From Bacteroidales bacterium (GTDB lineage Bacteria > Bacteroidota > Bacteroidia > Bacteroidales > VadinHA17), in assembly GCA_012513795.1 (NCBI GenBank), contig JAAZBN010000133.1:1-34295 (forward strand): a stretch of 34,295 bases of DNA, given 5' to 3'. How positions within the stretch are numbered: position 1 is the first letter of the stretch; the number at the start of each line of letters is the position of its first letter. The notes beneath the pieces are model-generated. The model was not told the origin of the DNA. It saw nothing but the letters and a program-made list of their open reading frames with translations, and ran no database searches. Shown piece after piece: positions 14,755 to 25,073 of this stretch. A program made the translations under genes and the position numbers.

Positions 14755-15741
14755 TCAGAAGGGTTTCACCCCCATAATCATCATGTCATCTATCTGATCA
14801 TGCCCGTTCATCCATGATTCTATGGTCTCATCAAGGATGCGCTGCTGATCTGCCAGGGGGTATTTGCTGATAGTCAGAAGAATATGCCTCAGCCGCCGGT
14901 ACATGAACTTCTTGTTCTCCGGACCTCCGAACTGGTCAGCATACCCGTCAGAGAAAAGATAGAGAAGATCACCCTCCTCAAGAGTGAATGTGCTGCGGTT
15001 GAATGAGACCATGGCGAACGACTGCACAACGTTTTTCTTATCGCCCTTGATCTCAAAGAGCTTGTCGTCACGCACAATGTATACTGGCAGGAAGGCGCCG
15101 GAGAACTCCATCACCTTCGTCTTCTTGTCAATGATGCAGATGCCCATCTCAATGCCGTCCTTGATGATGGCCTTGCCGCTCTCCTCCTTGAAGAAGGCTG
15201 ACTCCAGCTCCCTGTTCATGGTAAGCAGTACCTGGTCACTGTCATCCACCTTCAGCTCATTGATGATCTTCTGGATGAGTTCCAGACCGATCATTGACAT
15301 CAGTGCCCCGGGTACACCATGACCGGTGCAGTCAGCTGCAGCAATGAAGTACTTGTCATCCCGCTCGCTGAACCAGTAAAAGTCACCGCTGACGATGTGC
15401 TTCGGCCGGTAATAAATAAAATAGTCCTGGAAAATTCTGCGTATATGATGCTCTGCCGGGAGAAGTGCTGCCTGTATCCTTCGTGCGTAGTTGAGGCTGT
15501 CAATAAGGTCCTTGTTCCGCAACTGAAGCTCTGAACGCTGGATAGCTATTTCATTGTATGCGCTCTTCATCTCTGACAGGTGTTTCCTTGTCCTCAGAAG
15601 CACCCAGAACTGCAGCACAGCCAGGTAGACAAGAGCCACCACTATGAAGACCGCAATGGCATAGTTGATGACCGGATTGTCCCACAGTCTGCCAGCTATG
15701 ACCGCGGCCGGCAGCATCATCTGATGAAGCAAGGCTGTCAC
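14755..15741 (-). CDS. Membrane-anchored SpoIIE/PP2C-type serine phosphatase
   Basis: This 328-residue protein has one membrane segment (about 25-48), a coiled-coil linker (about 50-90) and a SpoIIE-like PP2C domain (about 95-328). Metal-binding motifs are kept: SGDFYW (118-123, Asp120), AADCTGHGVPGALMS (135-149, Asp137), LFSDGYADQFGG and DQIDDMMIMG. It should dephosphorylate a serine or threonine on a regulator, such as an anti-sigma antagonist, though none lies nearby. The start is GTG at 15741, overlapping the ubiD-family stop as GTGA; ATG codons at residues 8 and 9 are alternatives. The overlap suggests translational coupling to the upstream gene. Confidence 0.9.
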   Translation of the reverse strand: MTALLHQMMLPAAVIAGRLWDNPVINYAIAVFIVVALVYLAVLQFWVLLRTRKHLSEMKSAYNEIAIQRSELQLRNKDLIDSLNYARRIQAALLPAEHHIRRIFQDYFIYYRPKHIVSGDFYWFSERDDKYFIAAADCTGHGVPGALMSMIGLELIQKIINELKVDDSDQVLLTMNRELESAFFKEESGKAIIKDGIEMGICIIDKKTKVMEFSGAFLPVYIVRDDKLFEIKGDKKNVVQSFAMVSFNRSTFTLEEGDLLYLFSDGYADQFGGPENKKFMYRRLRHILLTISKYPLADQQRILDETIESWMNGHDQIDDMMIMGVKPF

Positions 15742-17627
15742 CCGCTGGTAGCTTTGGAGGTTTCCACGGAAGCGTTGCCCGGTCTGAGAAGAGGAAGGAG
15801 CTTCAGGGAGGGTGAAGCGATCAACGGTCCCAGGCCATACTCAGGCCACCTGCGGTCTGTCAGCTGTATTGTTTCCGGATCAGAACAGACCACATTGGGC
15901 CACTCTCTCGGGAATGCCGGCAGTGAGTTTACCTTGGATGTGGCATCAATGAAGAGAGCGCCTCCGTCAAGGTGATACAGATCGCGCGCAGGATCACTGT
16001 TACCGGTCACCAGCCATGTAAGCATGGCCGGATCATCAGCATCAGCGCCGTCATCAACAGCTATGATCACCGTTCCCGGAGTGGTAAGAGAGGCGGGGAG
16101 AGAGGAAGCCATGCGATGCATGTCAAGCCCCGTGTCAGGTTTACTGATTGTCAGCACTGCCACAGGCAATGCATACTGTGCCATGGTTTTCAGCCCGGTG
16201 ATATACCTGTTGGTGATCTCATCATCGGTAAGGAGCATCATTGGCATTGTATGGGACTCTGCCACGCGCTCCTCGGAGAGTTTGACCGTGGCATCAATAC
16301 CCAGCTTGCCCCCCATGCTGAAACGGTCAGAAGAATGGTCAAGCACATCAAGCGGGCCGCGCGTGAGCAACAGGTCAGTCTCAAACCTCACATTGGCAAA
16401 GAATGCCTCTGCCACTGAGAGGTAATCAGTCACATGCACGTCACTGTTCACCACGATTATATACTTGCTGAGCATCATCTGACCGGCTCCGAAGAGGGCG
16501 CTGAGAACCTTCATGCCCTGCCCGGGATAGGTCTTGTCAATACTGACAATCACGAGGTTATGGGCCACACCTGAGACCGGCATATGAAGCTCGCGTATCT
16601 CCGGTGCAATTGTCAGTTTTATCGGAGCAAAAAAGATCTTCTCCGTGGCCTTGCCCATCCAGGCATCTTCCATAGGAGGCACGCCAACCACGGTAGCCGG
16701 GTAAACGGCATTCTTCCTGTGGGTGATGCATGTAACCCGGAACCTGGGATAGAGATCGGCGAGTGAATAGAACCCGGTGTGATCACCAAACGGACCCTCG
16801 GTGACGGGAGGCTCGGAGGTATCAACGTAACCTTCAATGACGAAGTCGGAGTCAGCCGGCACCCACAGGTCATTGGTCAGGCATCTGACGAGCTTTACTC
16901 TTTTTCGTCTGAGGAATGCAGCAAGGAGATACTCGCTGATATCTTCCGGCAGTGGGGCCGTGGCGGAATAGGTATATACCGGATCACCTCCCAGGGTGAC
17001 TGTGACGGGCATGCGGCCGCCCTTTTTTTTCCATGCCTCAAAATGGCGGGCACCGGTTTTGTGCCTGTGCCAGTGCATTCCTGTCACATCCTTACCCATG
17101 ACCTGCATGCGGTACATGCCGAGGTTTGTTCTGCCGGTGTCCGGATGGCGCGTATGAACAAGGGGCAGTGTGATGAACCTGCCTCCATCATGCGGCCAGC
17201 ATTTCAGTATAGGCAGCCGGCTGAGATCCGGGGTGTGATCAACCACCTCCTGGCATTCTCCCCTGCCTCTCTTCCTGCGAGGGGCCAGGGTAAGAAACCT
17301 GATCATCCCGGGCAGCCTCGCCAGTCGCGTCAGCCTGCCGCGTGACCGGCCCAATGACTCAACCAGTGAGAAGATCTCTTCCCCTGCATCGTCAAGTGAG
17401 GCACGGCCCATGGCGGCCGCCATGCGCTCATCTGATGCAAAAGCATTTATAAGAAGAGGAAAATTTGTCCCTGTATCCTCGAAGAGAAGGGCACTGCCAC
17501 CGTTTTTCACGAGCCTGTCAGCTATCTCCGTTATCTCCAGGTGGGGATCAACTCGACATGCAACGCGTGCCAGCTGACCGCGGGACTCAAGAAATGAAGC
17601 GAATTGAGCCAGACCGTTGAATGACAT
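15738..17627 (-). CDS. UbiD-family decarboxylase (probable menaquinone pathway)
   Basis: This 629-residue protein belongs to the prenylated-FMN-dependent UbiD decarboxylases. Visible features are the cofactor/metal region NLGMYRMQVMGKD (168-180, Asn168 and Arg173), GMHWHRHKTGARH (183-195), Glu265 in DFVIEG, and the catalytic EGPFGDHTGFYS (277-288, Glu277 and Asp282). The length fits the long forms annotated as menaquinone biosynthesis decarboxylases rather than the roughly 490-residue UbiD. The partner UbiX, which makes the cofactor, is not in the window. A -7 box lies inside the eno terminator 18 bases upstream. The substrate is inferred from family only. Confidence 0.9.
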   Translation of the reverse strand: MSFNGLAQFASFLESRGQLARVACRVDPHLEITEIADRLVKNGGSALLFEDTGTNFPLLINAFASDERMAAAMGRASLDDAGEEIFSLVESLGRSRGRLTRLARLPGMIRFLTLAPRRKRGRGECQEVVDHTPDLSRLPILKCWPHDGGRFITLPLVHTRHPDTGRTNLGMYRMQVMGKDVTGMHWHRHKTGARHFEAWKKKGGRMPVTVTLGGDPVYTYSATAPLPEDISEYLLAAFLRRKRVKLVRCLTNDLWVPADSDFVIEGYVDTSEPPVTEGPFGDHTGFYSLADLYPRFRVTCITHRKNAVYPATVVGVPPMEDAWMGKATEKIFFAPIKLTIAPEIRELHMPVSGVAHNLVIVSIDKTYPGQGMKVLSALFGAGQMMLSKYIIVVNSDVHVTDYLSVAEAFFANVRFETDLLLTRGPLDVLDHSSDRFSMGGKLGIDATVKLSEERVAESHTMPMMLLTDDEITNRYITGLKTMAQYALPVAVLTISKPDTGLDMHRMASSLPASLTTPGTVIIAVDDGADADDPAMLTWLVTGNSDPARDLYHLDGGALFIDATSKVNSLPAFPREWPNVVCSDPETIQLTDRRWPEYGLGPLIASPSLKLLPLLRPGNASVETSKATSG

Positions 17628-17644
17628 TTAGACACAGATTTCTC

Positions 17645-17652
17645 CAAAGATA
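17645..17652 (-). promoter_or_regulatory. -7 promoter box for the ubiD-family gene, next to the eno terminator
   Basis: The minus strand reads TATCTTTG, an exact TAnnTTTG match, overlapping the end of the T-rich tail of the eno terminator. Transcription would begin near 17637, only about 10 bases before the ATG at 17627. Confidence 0.45.
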
Positions 17653-17685
17653 AAAATAAAAAAACTCCGCTCGCTCGGAGTTTTT
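17653..17685 (-). terminator. Intrinsic terminator after eno
   Basis: AAAAACTCCG (17660-17669) pairs with CGGAGTTTTT (17676-17685) around a 6-base loop. Read on the minus strand the hairpin is followed by TTTTTTTATTTTTATC, a good U-tract. It lies 18 bases past the eno stop at 17704. Confidence 0.88.
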
Positions 17686-17703
17686 ATAAAGGGTTTCTAT
17701 CTC

Positions 17704-18990
<1,287 letters not shown>

Positions 18991-19021
18991 TTAAATTTAT
19001 TTATGATAGGTTGCAATATAT

Positions 19022-19058
19022 AAAAAAAAGGGATACGGTCATAATGACTGTATCCCTT
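19022..19058 (-). terminator. Intrinsic terminator at the end of the ribosomal protein cluster
   Basis: AAGGGATACGGTCA (19028-19041) and TGACTGTATCCCTT (19045-19058) form a 14-base stem with one G/U wobble and a 3-base loop. On the minus strand the stem runs into a run of eight T residues (19022-19029, partly paired). It starts 21 bases past the rplQ stop and is the strongest terminator in the window. Confidence 0.93.
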
Positions 19059-19078
19059 AATCAGATTTGCATTATCTG

Positions 19079-19621
19079 TTATTCTTTGGTATCTGCTGAC
19101 TCAGCCGGCTCATCCGGGGAAGCTGTTTTTTCGGCTGTTTCAGGTTCACTTGCTGCTGCGGTTTCGTGCACTGCAGCTGTGGCTGTTTCTGCTGCTTTTT
19201 TCTTCGGGCTGCGGCGGCGGCGTGTAGATTTTGCCTTGGCACCTTCTGAAGCCAGCATATTTTCATTGTAGTCAACCAGTTCTATAATGCACATTTCGGC
19301 GGCATCGCCCAGCCTGGTGCCTGTCTTGAGTATACGGGTATATCCTCCCGGGCGGTCAGCCACTTTCGGACCCACCTCCCTGAATAGTTCAGCGACGGCG
19401 TTTTTGTTTTCAAGATAACTGAATACCACCCGGCGTGAGTGTGTTGAGTCATCCTTTGACCTGGTGATCAGAGGCTCAACATATGTTCTCAGTGCACGTG
19501 CCTTGGCAGTGGTGGTAGTAATACGCTTGTGAAGAATGAGTGATGAAGCGAGGTTGGCAAGCATTGCCTTTCTGTCAGCGCTTTTTCTTCCAAGGGGGTT
19601 TATAGCATTTAAATGTCGCAT
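19079..19621 (-). CDS. rplQ: 50S ribosomal protein L17 with C-terminal tail
   Basis: L17 sits near the peptide exit region of the large subunit. Residues 1 to about 120 are the conserved domain ([20 protein letters not shown], then [17 protein letters not shown], ending [10 protein letters not shown]). Residues about 125-180 add a tail that is first basic ([11 protein letters not shown]) and then Ala/Glu/Thr-rich and acidic, making 180 residues against about 120-130 in E. coli. Such tails occur in Bacteroidota L17. It is the last gene of the cluster and lies just before the strong terminator. Confidence 0.97.
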   Translation of the reverse strand: MRHLNAINPLGRKSADRKAMLANLASSLILHKRITTTTAKARALRTYVEPLITRSKDDSTHSRRVVFSYLENKNAVAELFREVGPKVADRPGGYTRILKTGTRLGDAAEMCIIELVDYNENMLASEGAKAKSTRRRRSPKKKAAETATAAVHETAAASEPETAEKTASPDEPAESADTKE

Positions 19622-19643
19622 TTCTCTCTGTCCTTACCTGTTA

Positions 19644-20636
19644 TTAATCTTTGTCGAGTTTGTATTTTGCCACATCCATCCCGAATGAGAGGTTCATTGT
19701 CTCCAGGAGCTCATCGAGTTCAGTGAGTGACTTCTTGCCGAAGTTGCGGAACTTGAGGAGGTCATTCTTATTGAACTTGACAAGGTCACCGAGTGATTCC
19801 ACCTCAGCTGCCTTGAGGCAGTTAAGGGCTCTCACGGAGAGGTCAAGGTCAACGAGCTTGGTCTTGAGCAGCTGGCGCATATGGAGTATCTCTTCATCAA
19901 ACTCCTCATTGGCCATCTTGTCTTCATAGTCGATGGTTATCTTGTCCTCGGAGAAGAGCATGAAGTGATAGATGAGTATCTTGGCCGCCTCCTTGAGGGC
20001 ATCCTTGGGATGAATGGAACCGTCAGTCTGTATCTCGATGATCAGCTTTTCATAGTCGGTTTTCTGTTCAACCCTGTAGTTTTCAATTGAATACTTGACG
20101 TTGCGTACCGGGGTGAAGATTGAATCTATAGCTATCACTCCGAACTCTGCTTCTGCGGGCTGGTTTTCCTCAGCTGTAACGTATCCCCTGCCCTTGCTGA
20201 TATTGATCTCTATCTGCAGCTTGACGTCGGGTTCCATACGGCAGATTACCAGGTCGGGATTCAGTACTTCGAAGCTGCTGAGAGCGTTGTTAAGGTCTCC
20301 GGCCCTGAAGACTTCCTCTCCGGAAATCTTGACCATGATTTTCTCATTATCAATATCCTCAACCATTCTCCTGAAGCGTATCTGCTTAAGGTTAAGAATA
20401 ATTTCGGTAACGTCTTCCATCACTCCGGTGATGGTTGAGAATTCATGGTCAACGCCCTCTATCTTGATTGTAGTGATGGCGAATCCTTCCAGCGAGGAGA
20501 GGAGTATCCTTCTGAGGGCATTACCCACGGTGATGCCATAACCGGGTTCAAGCGGGCGGAATTCGAATTTTCCGTACTGGTCGTCCGCTTCCAGTAAAAT
20601 TACTTTGTCAGGTTTCTGGAATGCTAATATGGCCAT
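19644..20636 (-). CDS. rpoA: DNA-directed RNA polymerase alpha subunit
   Basis: Alpha dimerises to start RNA polymerase assembly and contacts upstream promoter DNA and activators. The ATG at 20636 gives 330 residues starting [14 protein letters not shown], the normal length. The frame is open 13 codons further to 20675, which would run into the end of rpsD and is rejected. The N-terminal domain (about 1-230) carries [19 protein letters not shown]. The C-terminal domain (about 250-315) carries [18 protein letters not shown] and the helix-hairpin-helix [16 protein letters not shown]. It lies between rpsD and rplQ as in most bacteria. Confidence 0.98.
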   Translation of the reverse strand: MAILAFQKPDKVILLEADDQYGKFEFRPLEPGYGITVGNALRRILLSSLEGFAITTIKIEGVDHEFSTITGVMEDVTEIILNLKQIRFRRMVEDIDNEKIMVKISGEEVFRAGDLNNALSSFEVLNPDLVICRMEPDVKLQIEINISKGRGYVTAEENQPAEAEFGVIAIDSIFTPVRNVKYSIENYRVEQKTDYEKLIIEIQTDGSIHPKDALKEAAKILIYHFMLFSEDKITIDYEDKMANEEFDEEILHMRQLLKTKLVDLDLSVRALNCLKAAEVESLGDLVKFNKNDLLKFRNFGKKSLTELDELLETMNLSFGMDVAKYKLDKD

Positions 20637-20655
20637 ATGAATTGTATTACTTTTA

Positions 20656-21264
20656 TTACTTGGAATATAGTTCAACTATAAGCTGCTCTCTGATCTCCTC
20701 AGGTATTTCGGAACGTTCGGGCACGCTCATGTATTTTCCGGCCATCTGTGTCTCGTCCCATTCAAGCCATGCCAGTTTTGAGCGGCGGTTGGAAGCGAGG
20801 CAATCGACGATTGTTTCGAGTGATTTGGACTTTTCGCGTACGCCTATTATATCACCGGGCCGGAGCTGGAGTGACGGTATATTGACAACGTTTCCGTTGA
20901 CGGTGATATGACGGTGTGATACCAGCTGCCGTGCTGCTGCTCTGGTGGGGGCTATACCGAGGCGGTAGACCACGTTGTCAAGGCGTGACTCAAGCAGTTG
21001 GAGGAGTACCAGGCCGGTAACCCCGGAGGCAGATGCTGCCTTCTCAAAGGTATTACGGAACTGGCGTTCCAGGAGACCGTAGGTATATTTCACCTTTTGT
21101 TTCTCACGGAGCTGAACACCATATTCAGATGTCTTTTTTCTCTTCTTGCTCAGACCATGCTGGCCGGGAGGGAAATTTTTCCTGTCGAGGTGTTTGTCAG
21201 GGCCGTAAATAGGCTCTCCGAATTTCCTGGCGATTTTTGATCTGGGTCCTGTATATCTTGCCAT
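20656..21264 (-). CDS. rpsD: 30S ribosomal protein S4
   Basis: S4 (202 residues) nucleates small-subunit assembly and helps decoding fidelity. It starts [20 protein letters not shown] and has the S4 RNA-binding domain at about 92-155 ([25 protein letters not shown], cited in part as [16 protein letters not shown], followed by [15 protein letters not shown]). There is no zinc-binding Cys cluster in the N-terminal part. In other bacteria S4 represses the alpha operon; no pseudoknot leader was sought here in detail. It lies 19 bases upstream of rpoA. Confidence 0.97.
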   Translation of the reverse strand: MARYTGPRSKIARKFGEPIYGPDKHLDRKNFPPGQHGLSKKRKKTSEYGVQLREKQKVKYTYGLLERQFRNTFEKAASASGVTGLVLLQLLESRLDNVVYRLGIAPTRAAARQLVSHRHITVNGNVVNIPSLQLRPGDIIGVREKSKSLETIVDCLASNRRSKLAWLEWDETQMAGKYMSVPERSEIPEEIREQLIVELYSK

Positions 21265-21307
21265 TGAATAAAAAGTTTTCCTGTTTGTATACTGTTGTTA
21301 TGAGCCT

Positions 21308-21697
21308 TTAAACCCTCCTGCGTGAGGGCGGGCGGCATCCGTTGTGAGGCATTGGTGTTACGTCAATGATCTCGGTCACTTCCACACCGCTGTTTGATAT
21401 GGCACGGATAGCTGACTCGCGGCCTGATCCGGGTCCTTTGACGAAAACCTTTACTTTCCTGAGTCCAAGTTCAAAAGCAACCTTGGTGCACTCTTCTGCT
21501 GCCATCTGTGCGGCGTAGGGGGTGTTCTTCTTCGAACCCTTGAAGCCCATCTTGCCTGCCGAAGCCCAGGAGATCACCTGTCCGCTGCTGTTGGTGAGGC
21601 TTATGATGATATTGTTAAATGACGAATGAACGTGAGCCTGTCCCACCGGTTCAACCTTAACGACCTTCTTCTTTAATGTCCCAGTCTTCTTTGCCAT
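21308..21697 (-). CDS. rpsK: 30S ribosomal protein S11
   Basis: S11 (129 residues) sits on the platform of the small subunit and takes part in mRNA selection. Signatures are [35 protein letters not shown] and the C-terminal [18 protein letters not shown]. The N terminus is a short lysine-rich extension. It starts 7 bases after the rpsM stop and is followed by rpsD after 43 bases, the usual alpha-operon order. Confidence 0.97.
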   Translation of the reverse strand: MAKKTGTLKKKVVKVEPVGQAHVHSSFNNIIISLTNSSGQVISWASAGKMGFKGSKKNTPYAAQMAAEECTKVAFELGLRKVKVFVKGPGSGRESAIRAISNSGVEVTEIIDVTPMPHNGCRPPSRRRV

Positions 21698-21704
21698 ATA
21701 TCAA

Positions 21705-22082
21705 TTATTTAGTAGCTTTTTTCTTGTTAGCGACGGTCTTCTTGCGTCCTTTGCGGGTACGGGCATTGTTTTTCGTACTCTGTCCCCTTACCGGCAGGCC
21801 GATACGGTGACGGATACCACGGTAACAGCCTATATCCATCAATCGCTTTATGTTCATCTGCGTCTCTGAACGAAGTTCGCCCTCAAGCTTATAGTTTTCA
21901 GCAAGGATTGAACGGATAGCGTTGATGTTGTCATCATTCCACTCTTCCACCTTCATGTGGCGGTCAACGCCTGCCTTGTCAAGCACCTTCTGCGCAGTGC
22001 TTCGCCCAACACCATAGATATAAGTGAGAGCAACTTCGCCCTGCTTATTCCTTGGTAGGTCTACCCCATTAATACGTGCCAT
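21705..22082 (-). CDS. rpsM: 30S ribosomal protein S13
   Basis: S13 (125 residues) lies in the head of the small subunit and forms bridges to the large subunit and contacts with tRNA. Visible features are [20 protein letters not shown], the helix-two-turn-helix around [17 protein letters not shown], and the C-terminal [19 protein letters not shown] followed by a Lys-rich end. It follows rpmJ by 37 bases and begins the alpha-type group rpsM-rpsK-rpsD-rpoA-rplQ. Confidence 0.97.
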   Translation of the reverse strand: MARINGVDLPRNKQGEVALTYIYGVGRSTAQKVLDKAGVDRHMKVEEWNDDNINAIRSILAENYKLEGELRSETQMNIKRLMDIGCYRGIRHRIGLPVRGQSTKNNARTRKGRKKTVANKKKATK

Positions 22083-22119
22083 ATACCTCTTTTAATTTGA
22101 AGTGCAAAGTTAATCAAAT

Positions 22120-22236
22120 TTATCCCTGCCTCTGCTTGAACTTGGGATTTTTCTTATTTATCACATACAGACGCCCGTTACGCCTTACTATCTTGCAGTC
22201 GGCCGAGCGTTTTTTTATTGATGCTCTTACTTTCAT
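22120..22236 (-). CDS. rpmJ: 50S ribosomal protein L36, zinc-free type
   Basis: This 38-residue gene begins at an ATG at 22236-22234 and ends with TAA at 22122-22120. The protein starts [20 protein letters not shown] and ends [11 protein letters not shown]. Canonical L36 binds zinc through three Cys and one His. Here only Cys14 remains (Ser11, Asn at the third site, Phe at the His position), so it is the C-minus form. S14 in the same cluster is also C-minus. It lies between infA and rpsM, as expected. Confidence 0.95.
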   Translation of the reverse strand: MKVRASIKKRSADCKIVRRNGRLYVINKKNPKFKQRQG

Positions 22237-22250
22237 CTCAGTCTCTTTTT

Positions 22251-22469
22251 CTATTTAAACCTGAACGTTATTCTTCCTTTGGTAAGGTCATAGGGCGACA
22301 TTTCAACCTTCACCTTGTCTCCGGGCAGGATTTTGATATAGTGCATCCTCATCTTGCCGGAAATGTGGGCGGTGATGATATGTCCGTTCTCGAGCCTCAC
22401 CCTGAACATAGCGTTCGAGAGGGCTTCGATGATTGTTCCGTCAATCTCTATTGATGGTTGTTTGGCCAT
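22251..22469 (-). CDS. infA: Translation initiation factor IF-1
   Basis: This 72-residue single OB-fold protein binds the A site of the 30S subunit during initiation. It starts [20 protein letters not shown] and has the family core [20 protein letters not shown] and [11 protein letters not shown]. It begins 4 bases after the map stop and is followed by rpmJ 14 bases on, the standard map-infA-rpmJ order of this phylum. Confidence 0.97.
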   Translation of the reverse strand: MAKQPSIEIDGTIIEALSNAMFRVRLENGHIITAHISGKMRMHYIKILPGDKVKVEMSPYDLTKGRITFRFK

Positions 22470-22473
22470 ATAC

Positions 22474-23250
22474 TTACCTCTTTATTAAAACTTCTTCTAT
22501 ATACTCAAATGTTGTGAGCAGGTCGGGTTTGCCCTCCCTGACAGCAACAGCGTATTCATAGTGTGCCGACGGTTTGCCGTCACCTGTCCTGACTGTCCAT
22601 CCGTCACTCTGGACGCGTGTGTTTTTTGTTCCCATATTTATCATTGGTTCTATGCAAATGACCAGATTCCTATCAAGTCTCGTGCCAGAGCCGCGTTTTC
22701 CGTAATTGGGAACTTCAGGTCCTTCGTGGAGATGCTTGCCTATTCCATGTCCCACCAGGGTGCGTACCACGGAGTAACCTCCGCTTTCTGCCTTCGTCTG
22801 TACAGCGTGAGAGATATCGCCCACACGGTTACCGGCTATGGCTTCCCTGGCGCCGGCTTCGAGTGAAGCCCTGGTGTATTCCATCAGTCGCAGCACCTCA
22901 GGTTTGACATCTCCCACGGCAAATGTATAGGCGCTGTCGCCATTCCATCCGTTCAGTATGACCCCGCAGTCAACGGAAATAATATCTCCGTCCCTGAGTT
23001 CATAGTCTGAGGGTATACCGTGGACCACTTCGTCATTGACAGATGTGCAGAGGGTGTTCGGAAAGCCGGCATAGCCCTTGAAGCCAGGCAGTGCACCGTG
23101 ATCACGGATGAACTCCTCGGCAATGGTGTCAAGCTGACGGGTTGTGACCCCCGGCCTGATATGCGCGGCTACTTCTGCAAGAGTTTTTGAGACCAGCTGG
23201 TTGGCTTCCCTCAATAACTCTACTTCTGCATCCGTCTTAATATAGATCAT
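22474..23250 (-). CDS. map: Type I methionine aminopeptidase
   Basis: This 258-residue enzyme removes the N-terminal Met from new proteins. The dimetal ligands are visible in order: SVDCG (first Asp) and NGDSAYTF (second Asp), His in [11 protein letters not shown], Glu in CIEPM and Glu in AHYEYAVAV; the substrate-site His is in VVHGIPSD. The codon before the ATG is TTG, so a one-residue-longer TTG start is possible, but ATG at 23250 is preferred. The ATG lies 17 bases after the secY stop. There is no adk gene between secY and map, unlike in Firmicutes. Confidence 0.97.
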   Translation of the reverse strand: MIYIKTDAEVELLREANQLVSKTLAEVAAHIRPGVTTRQLDTIAEEFIRDHGALPGFKGYAGFPNTLCTSVNDEVVHGIPSDYELRDGDIISVDCGVILNGWNGDSAYTFAVGDVKPEVLRLMEYTRASLEAGAREAIAGNRVGDISHAVQTKAESGGYSVVRTLVGHGIGKHLHEGPEVPNYGKRGSGTRLDRNLVICIEPMINMGTKNTRVQSDGWTVRTGDGKPSAHYEYAVAVREGKPDLLTTFEYIEEVLIKR

Positions 23251-23267
23251 CAAAGAACGTAAATCCG

Positions 23268-24596
23268 TTAAATAGCCGTCACGGCTCCGGTCCTGCCCTT
23301 GACGCGTCCTGACTTCATGAGGCCGTCATAGTGGCGCATGAGCAGATGGCTTTCTATCTGCTGGAGAGTATCCAGCACAACGCCCACGAGAATGAGGAGC
23401 GAGGTGCCGCCGAAGAACTGAGCAAACTCACCGCTGACGCCGAAGTTGACGGCAAAGGCAGGGAGGATGGCTATTATTGCAAGGAAGATTGAACCCGGAA
23501 GGGTTATCCTTGACATGATTGTGTCAAGGAACTCAACAGTCTTGCGACCCGGTTTGATACCGGGGATGAAACCGCCGTTCTTCTTCATGTCTTCTGCCAT
23601 CTGTACCGGGTTGATTGTAACCGCGGTGTAGAAATAGGTAAAGAGGATGATGAGGATAGCGGTAACCAGGTTATACCAGAATCCGTACATGTTTGTGAAT
23701 GCGACCACAAATCCTGATCCTGATTCCCTGAACCCTGCAAAGATGACCGGCAGCATCATTATCGCCTGTGCGAAGATAATGGGCATAACACCTGCCGCGT
23801 TCACCTTGAGGGGTATATATTGTCTTACGCCGCCGTACTGCTTGTTGCCCACTATGCGTCTTGCATACTGGACCGGTATGCGGCGGGTTCCCTGTACCAG
23901 GAGAACGGAGCCGAGTATCACGGCGAAGAGGAACACTATTTCGACCAGCAGGGCTATGAGACCTCCTGAGCCGCTCATACGTGTTCCGGCTTCAAATATG
24001 AATGATACCGGGAAGCGGGCAATGATACCCACCATGATTATAAGAGATATACCGTTGCCAATGCCCTTGTCCGTGATCCTCTCACCGAGCCACATCACGA
24101 AGATGGTGCCGGCAGTAAGGATAATCACTGAGGAGACCTGGAAGAACCATCCCTGAGTTACAAACGCCTCGGGGGGCAGTATGGCATGCAGGTTGGCAAG
24201 GTATGTGGGGGCCTGGAGAATAAGGATGGCCACTGTCAGGTACCTTGTGTACTGGTTCATCTTGCGCCGGCCGCTCTCTCCCTCTTTCTGCAGTTTCTGG
24301 AAGTAGGGGAAGACAATTCCCAGCAGCTGGATAACAATAGATGCCGAGATATATGGCATTATACCCAGTGCAAAGACTGATGCCTGTGAGAAAGCTCCTC
24401 CGGAGAACATGTCAAGAAGGCCCATGATACCGGATGATGTCTGGCTTCTGAGGTTCTCAAGCATGGAAGGATCGATGCCCGGCAGGGTGACATATTTACC
24501 CAGACGGTATAATGCAACGATACCAAGGGTGTAAATGATCCTGGCTCTCAGATCCTCGATCTTAAAAATGTTCTTTATGGTCTGAATGAATTTCAT
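23268..24596 (-). CDS. secY: Protein translocase subunit SecY
   Basis: This 442-residue protein is the channel of the Sec translocon and spans the inner membrane about ten times. Landmarks are the start MKFIQTIKNIFKIEDLRARI, the plug-region GIMGLLDMFSGGAFSQASVFALGIMPYISASI (in part SQASVFALGIMPYISASI), the cytoplasmic loop QGTRRIPVQYARR and the PGIKPGRKTVEFLD loop. It starts 3 bases after rplO. All the exported and T9SS-related proteins in this window would depend on this channel for inner-membrane passage. Confidence 0.98.
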   Translation of the reverse strand: MKFIQTIKNIFKIEDLRARIIYTLGIVALYRLGKYVTLPGIDPSMLENLRSQTSSGIMGLLDMFSGGAFSQASVFALGIMPYISASIVIQLLGIVFPYFQKLQKEGESGRRKMNQYTRYLTVAILILQAPTYLANLHAILPPEAFVTQGWFFQVSSVIILTAGTIFVMWLGERITDKGIGNGISLIIMVGIIARFPVSFIFEAGTRMSGSGGLIALLVEIVFLFAVILGSVLLVQGTRRIPVQYARRIVGNKQYGGVRQYIPLKVNAAGVMPIIFAQAIMMLPVIFAGFRESGSGFVVAFTNMYGFWYNLVTAILIILFTYFYTAVTINPVQMAEDMKKNGGFIPGIKPGRKTVEFLDTIMSRITLPGSIFLAIIAILPAFAVNFGVSGEFAQFFGGTSLLILVGVVLDTLQQIESHLLMRHYDGLMKSGRVKGRTGAVTAI

Positions 24597-24599
24597 GCC

Positions 24600-25046
24600 T
24601 TAAAGTTTAACTGCGGTTCCCTTATTTGCTTCGATTGCTTCCTGTGCTGATTTGCTGAAAGCATGGGCATGAACCTCGAGCTTTCTGGTCAGTGTGCCCT
24701 TACCGAGGATCTTTACCAGAGCGTTCTTGTTCACGAGACCTGCTGTGAGCAGTGTCTGGAAATCGATCCGTCCGGTATCAAGCCTGGCGGCAAGCGCCTC
24801 GAGGGTACTAAGGTTGATGGCCTTGTACTCCACGCGGTTGATATTTTTGAATCCCGATTTCGGCACTCTTCTCTGGAGGGGCATCTGGCCGCCTTCAAAG
24901 CCTATCTTCTTGCTGTAGCCAGAACGTGACTTGGCACCCTTGTGGCCGCGGGTGGAGGTGCCGCCATGGCCTGATCCCTCACCTCGTCCGATGCGCTTTT
25001 CTCTCTTTACCGATCCGGGGGCTGGTTTTAAATTACTTAAATCCAT
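24600..25046 (-). CDS. rplO: 50S ribosomal protein L15
   Basis: L15 (148 residues) is a late-assembling large-subunit protein that organises 23S rRNA with a long extended N-terminal arm. The arm is clear: LKPAPGSVKREKRIGRGEGS then GHGGTSTRGHKGAKSRSG. The globular C-terminal part includes DFQTLLTAGLVNKNALVKIL. It lies between rpmD and secY, at the end of the spc-type ribosomal genes. Confidence 0.97.
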   Translation of the reverse strand: MDLSNLKPAPGSVKREKRIGRGEGSGHGGTSTRGHKGAKSRSGYSKKIGFEGGQMPLQRRVPKSGFKNINRVEYKAINLSTLEALAARLDTGRIDFQTLLTAGLVNKNALVKILGKGTLTRKLEVHAHAFSKSAQEAIEANKGTAVKL

Positions 25047-25073
25047 TGTAAAATATATAATGCTGTTAATACC

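Noticed and set aside
16779-17345. 188-codon rightward frame opposite the ubiD-family gene
   Set aside because: It lies fully within the conserved decarboxylase gene, and its translation resembles no protein family.
20637-20675. Longer rpoA start at 20675
   Set aside because: It overlaps the end of rpsD and adds 13 residues not seen in Rpo[12 protein letters not shown] gives the normal 330 residues.
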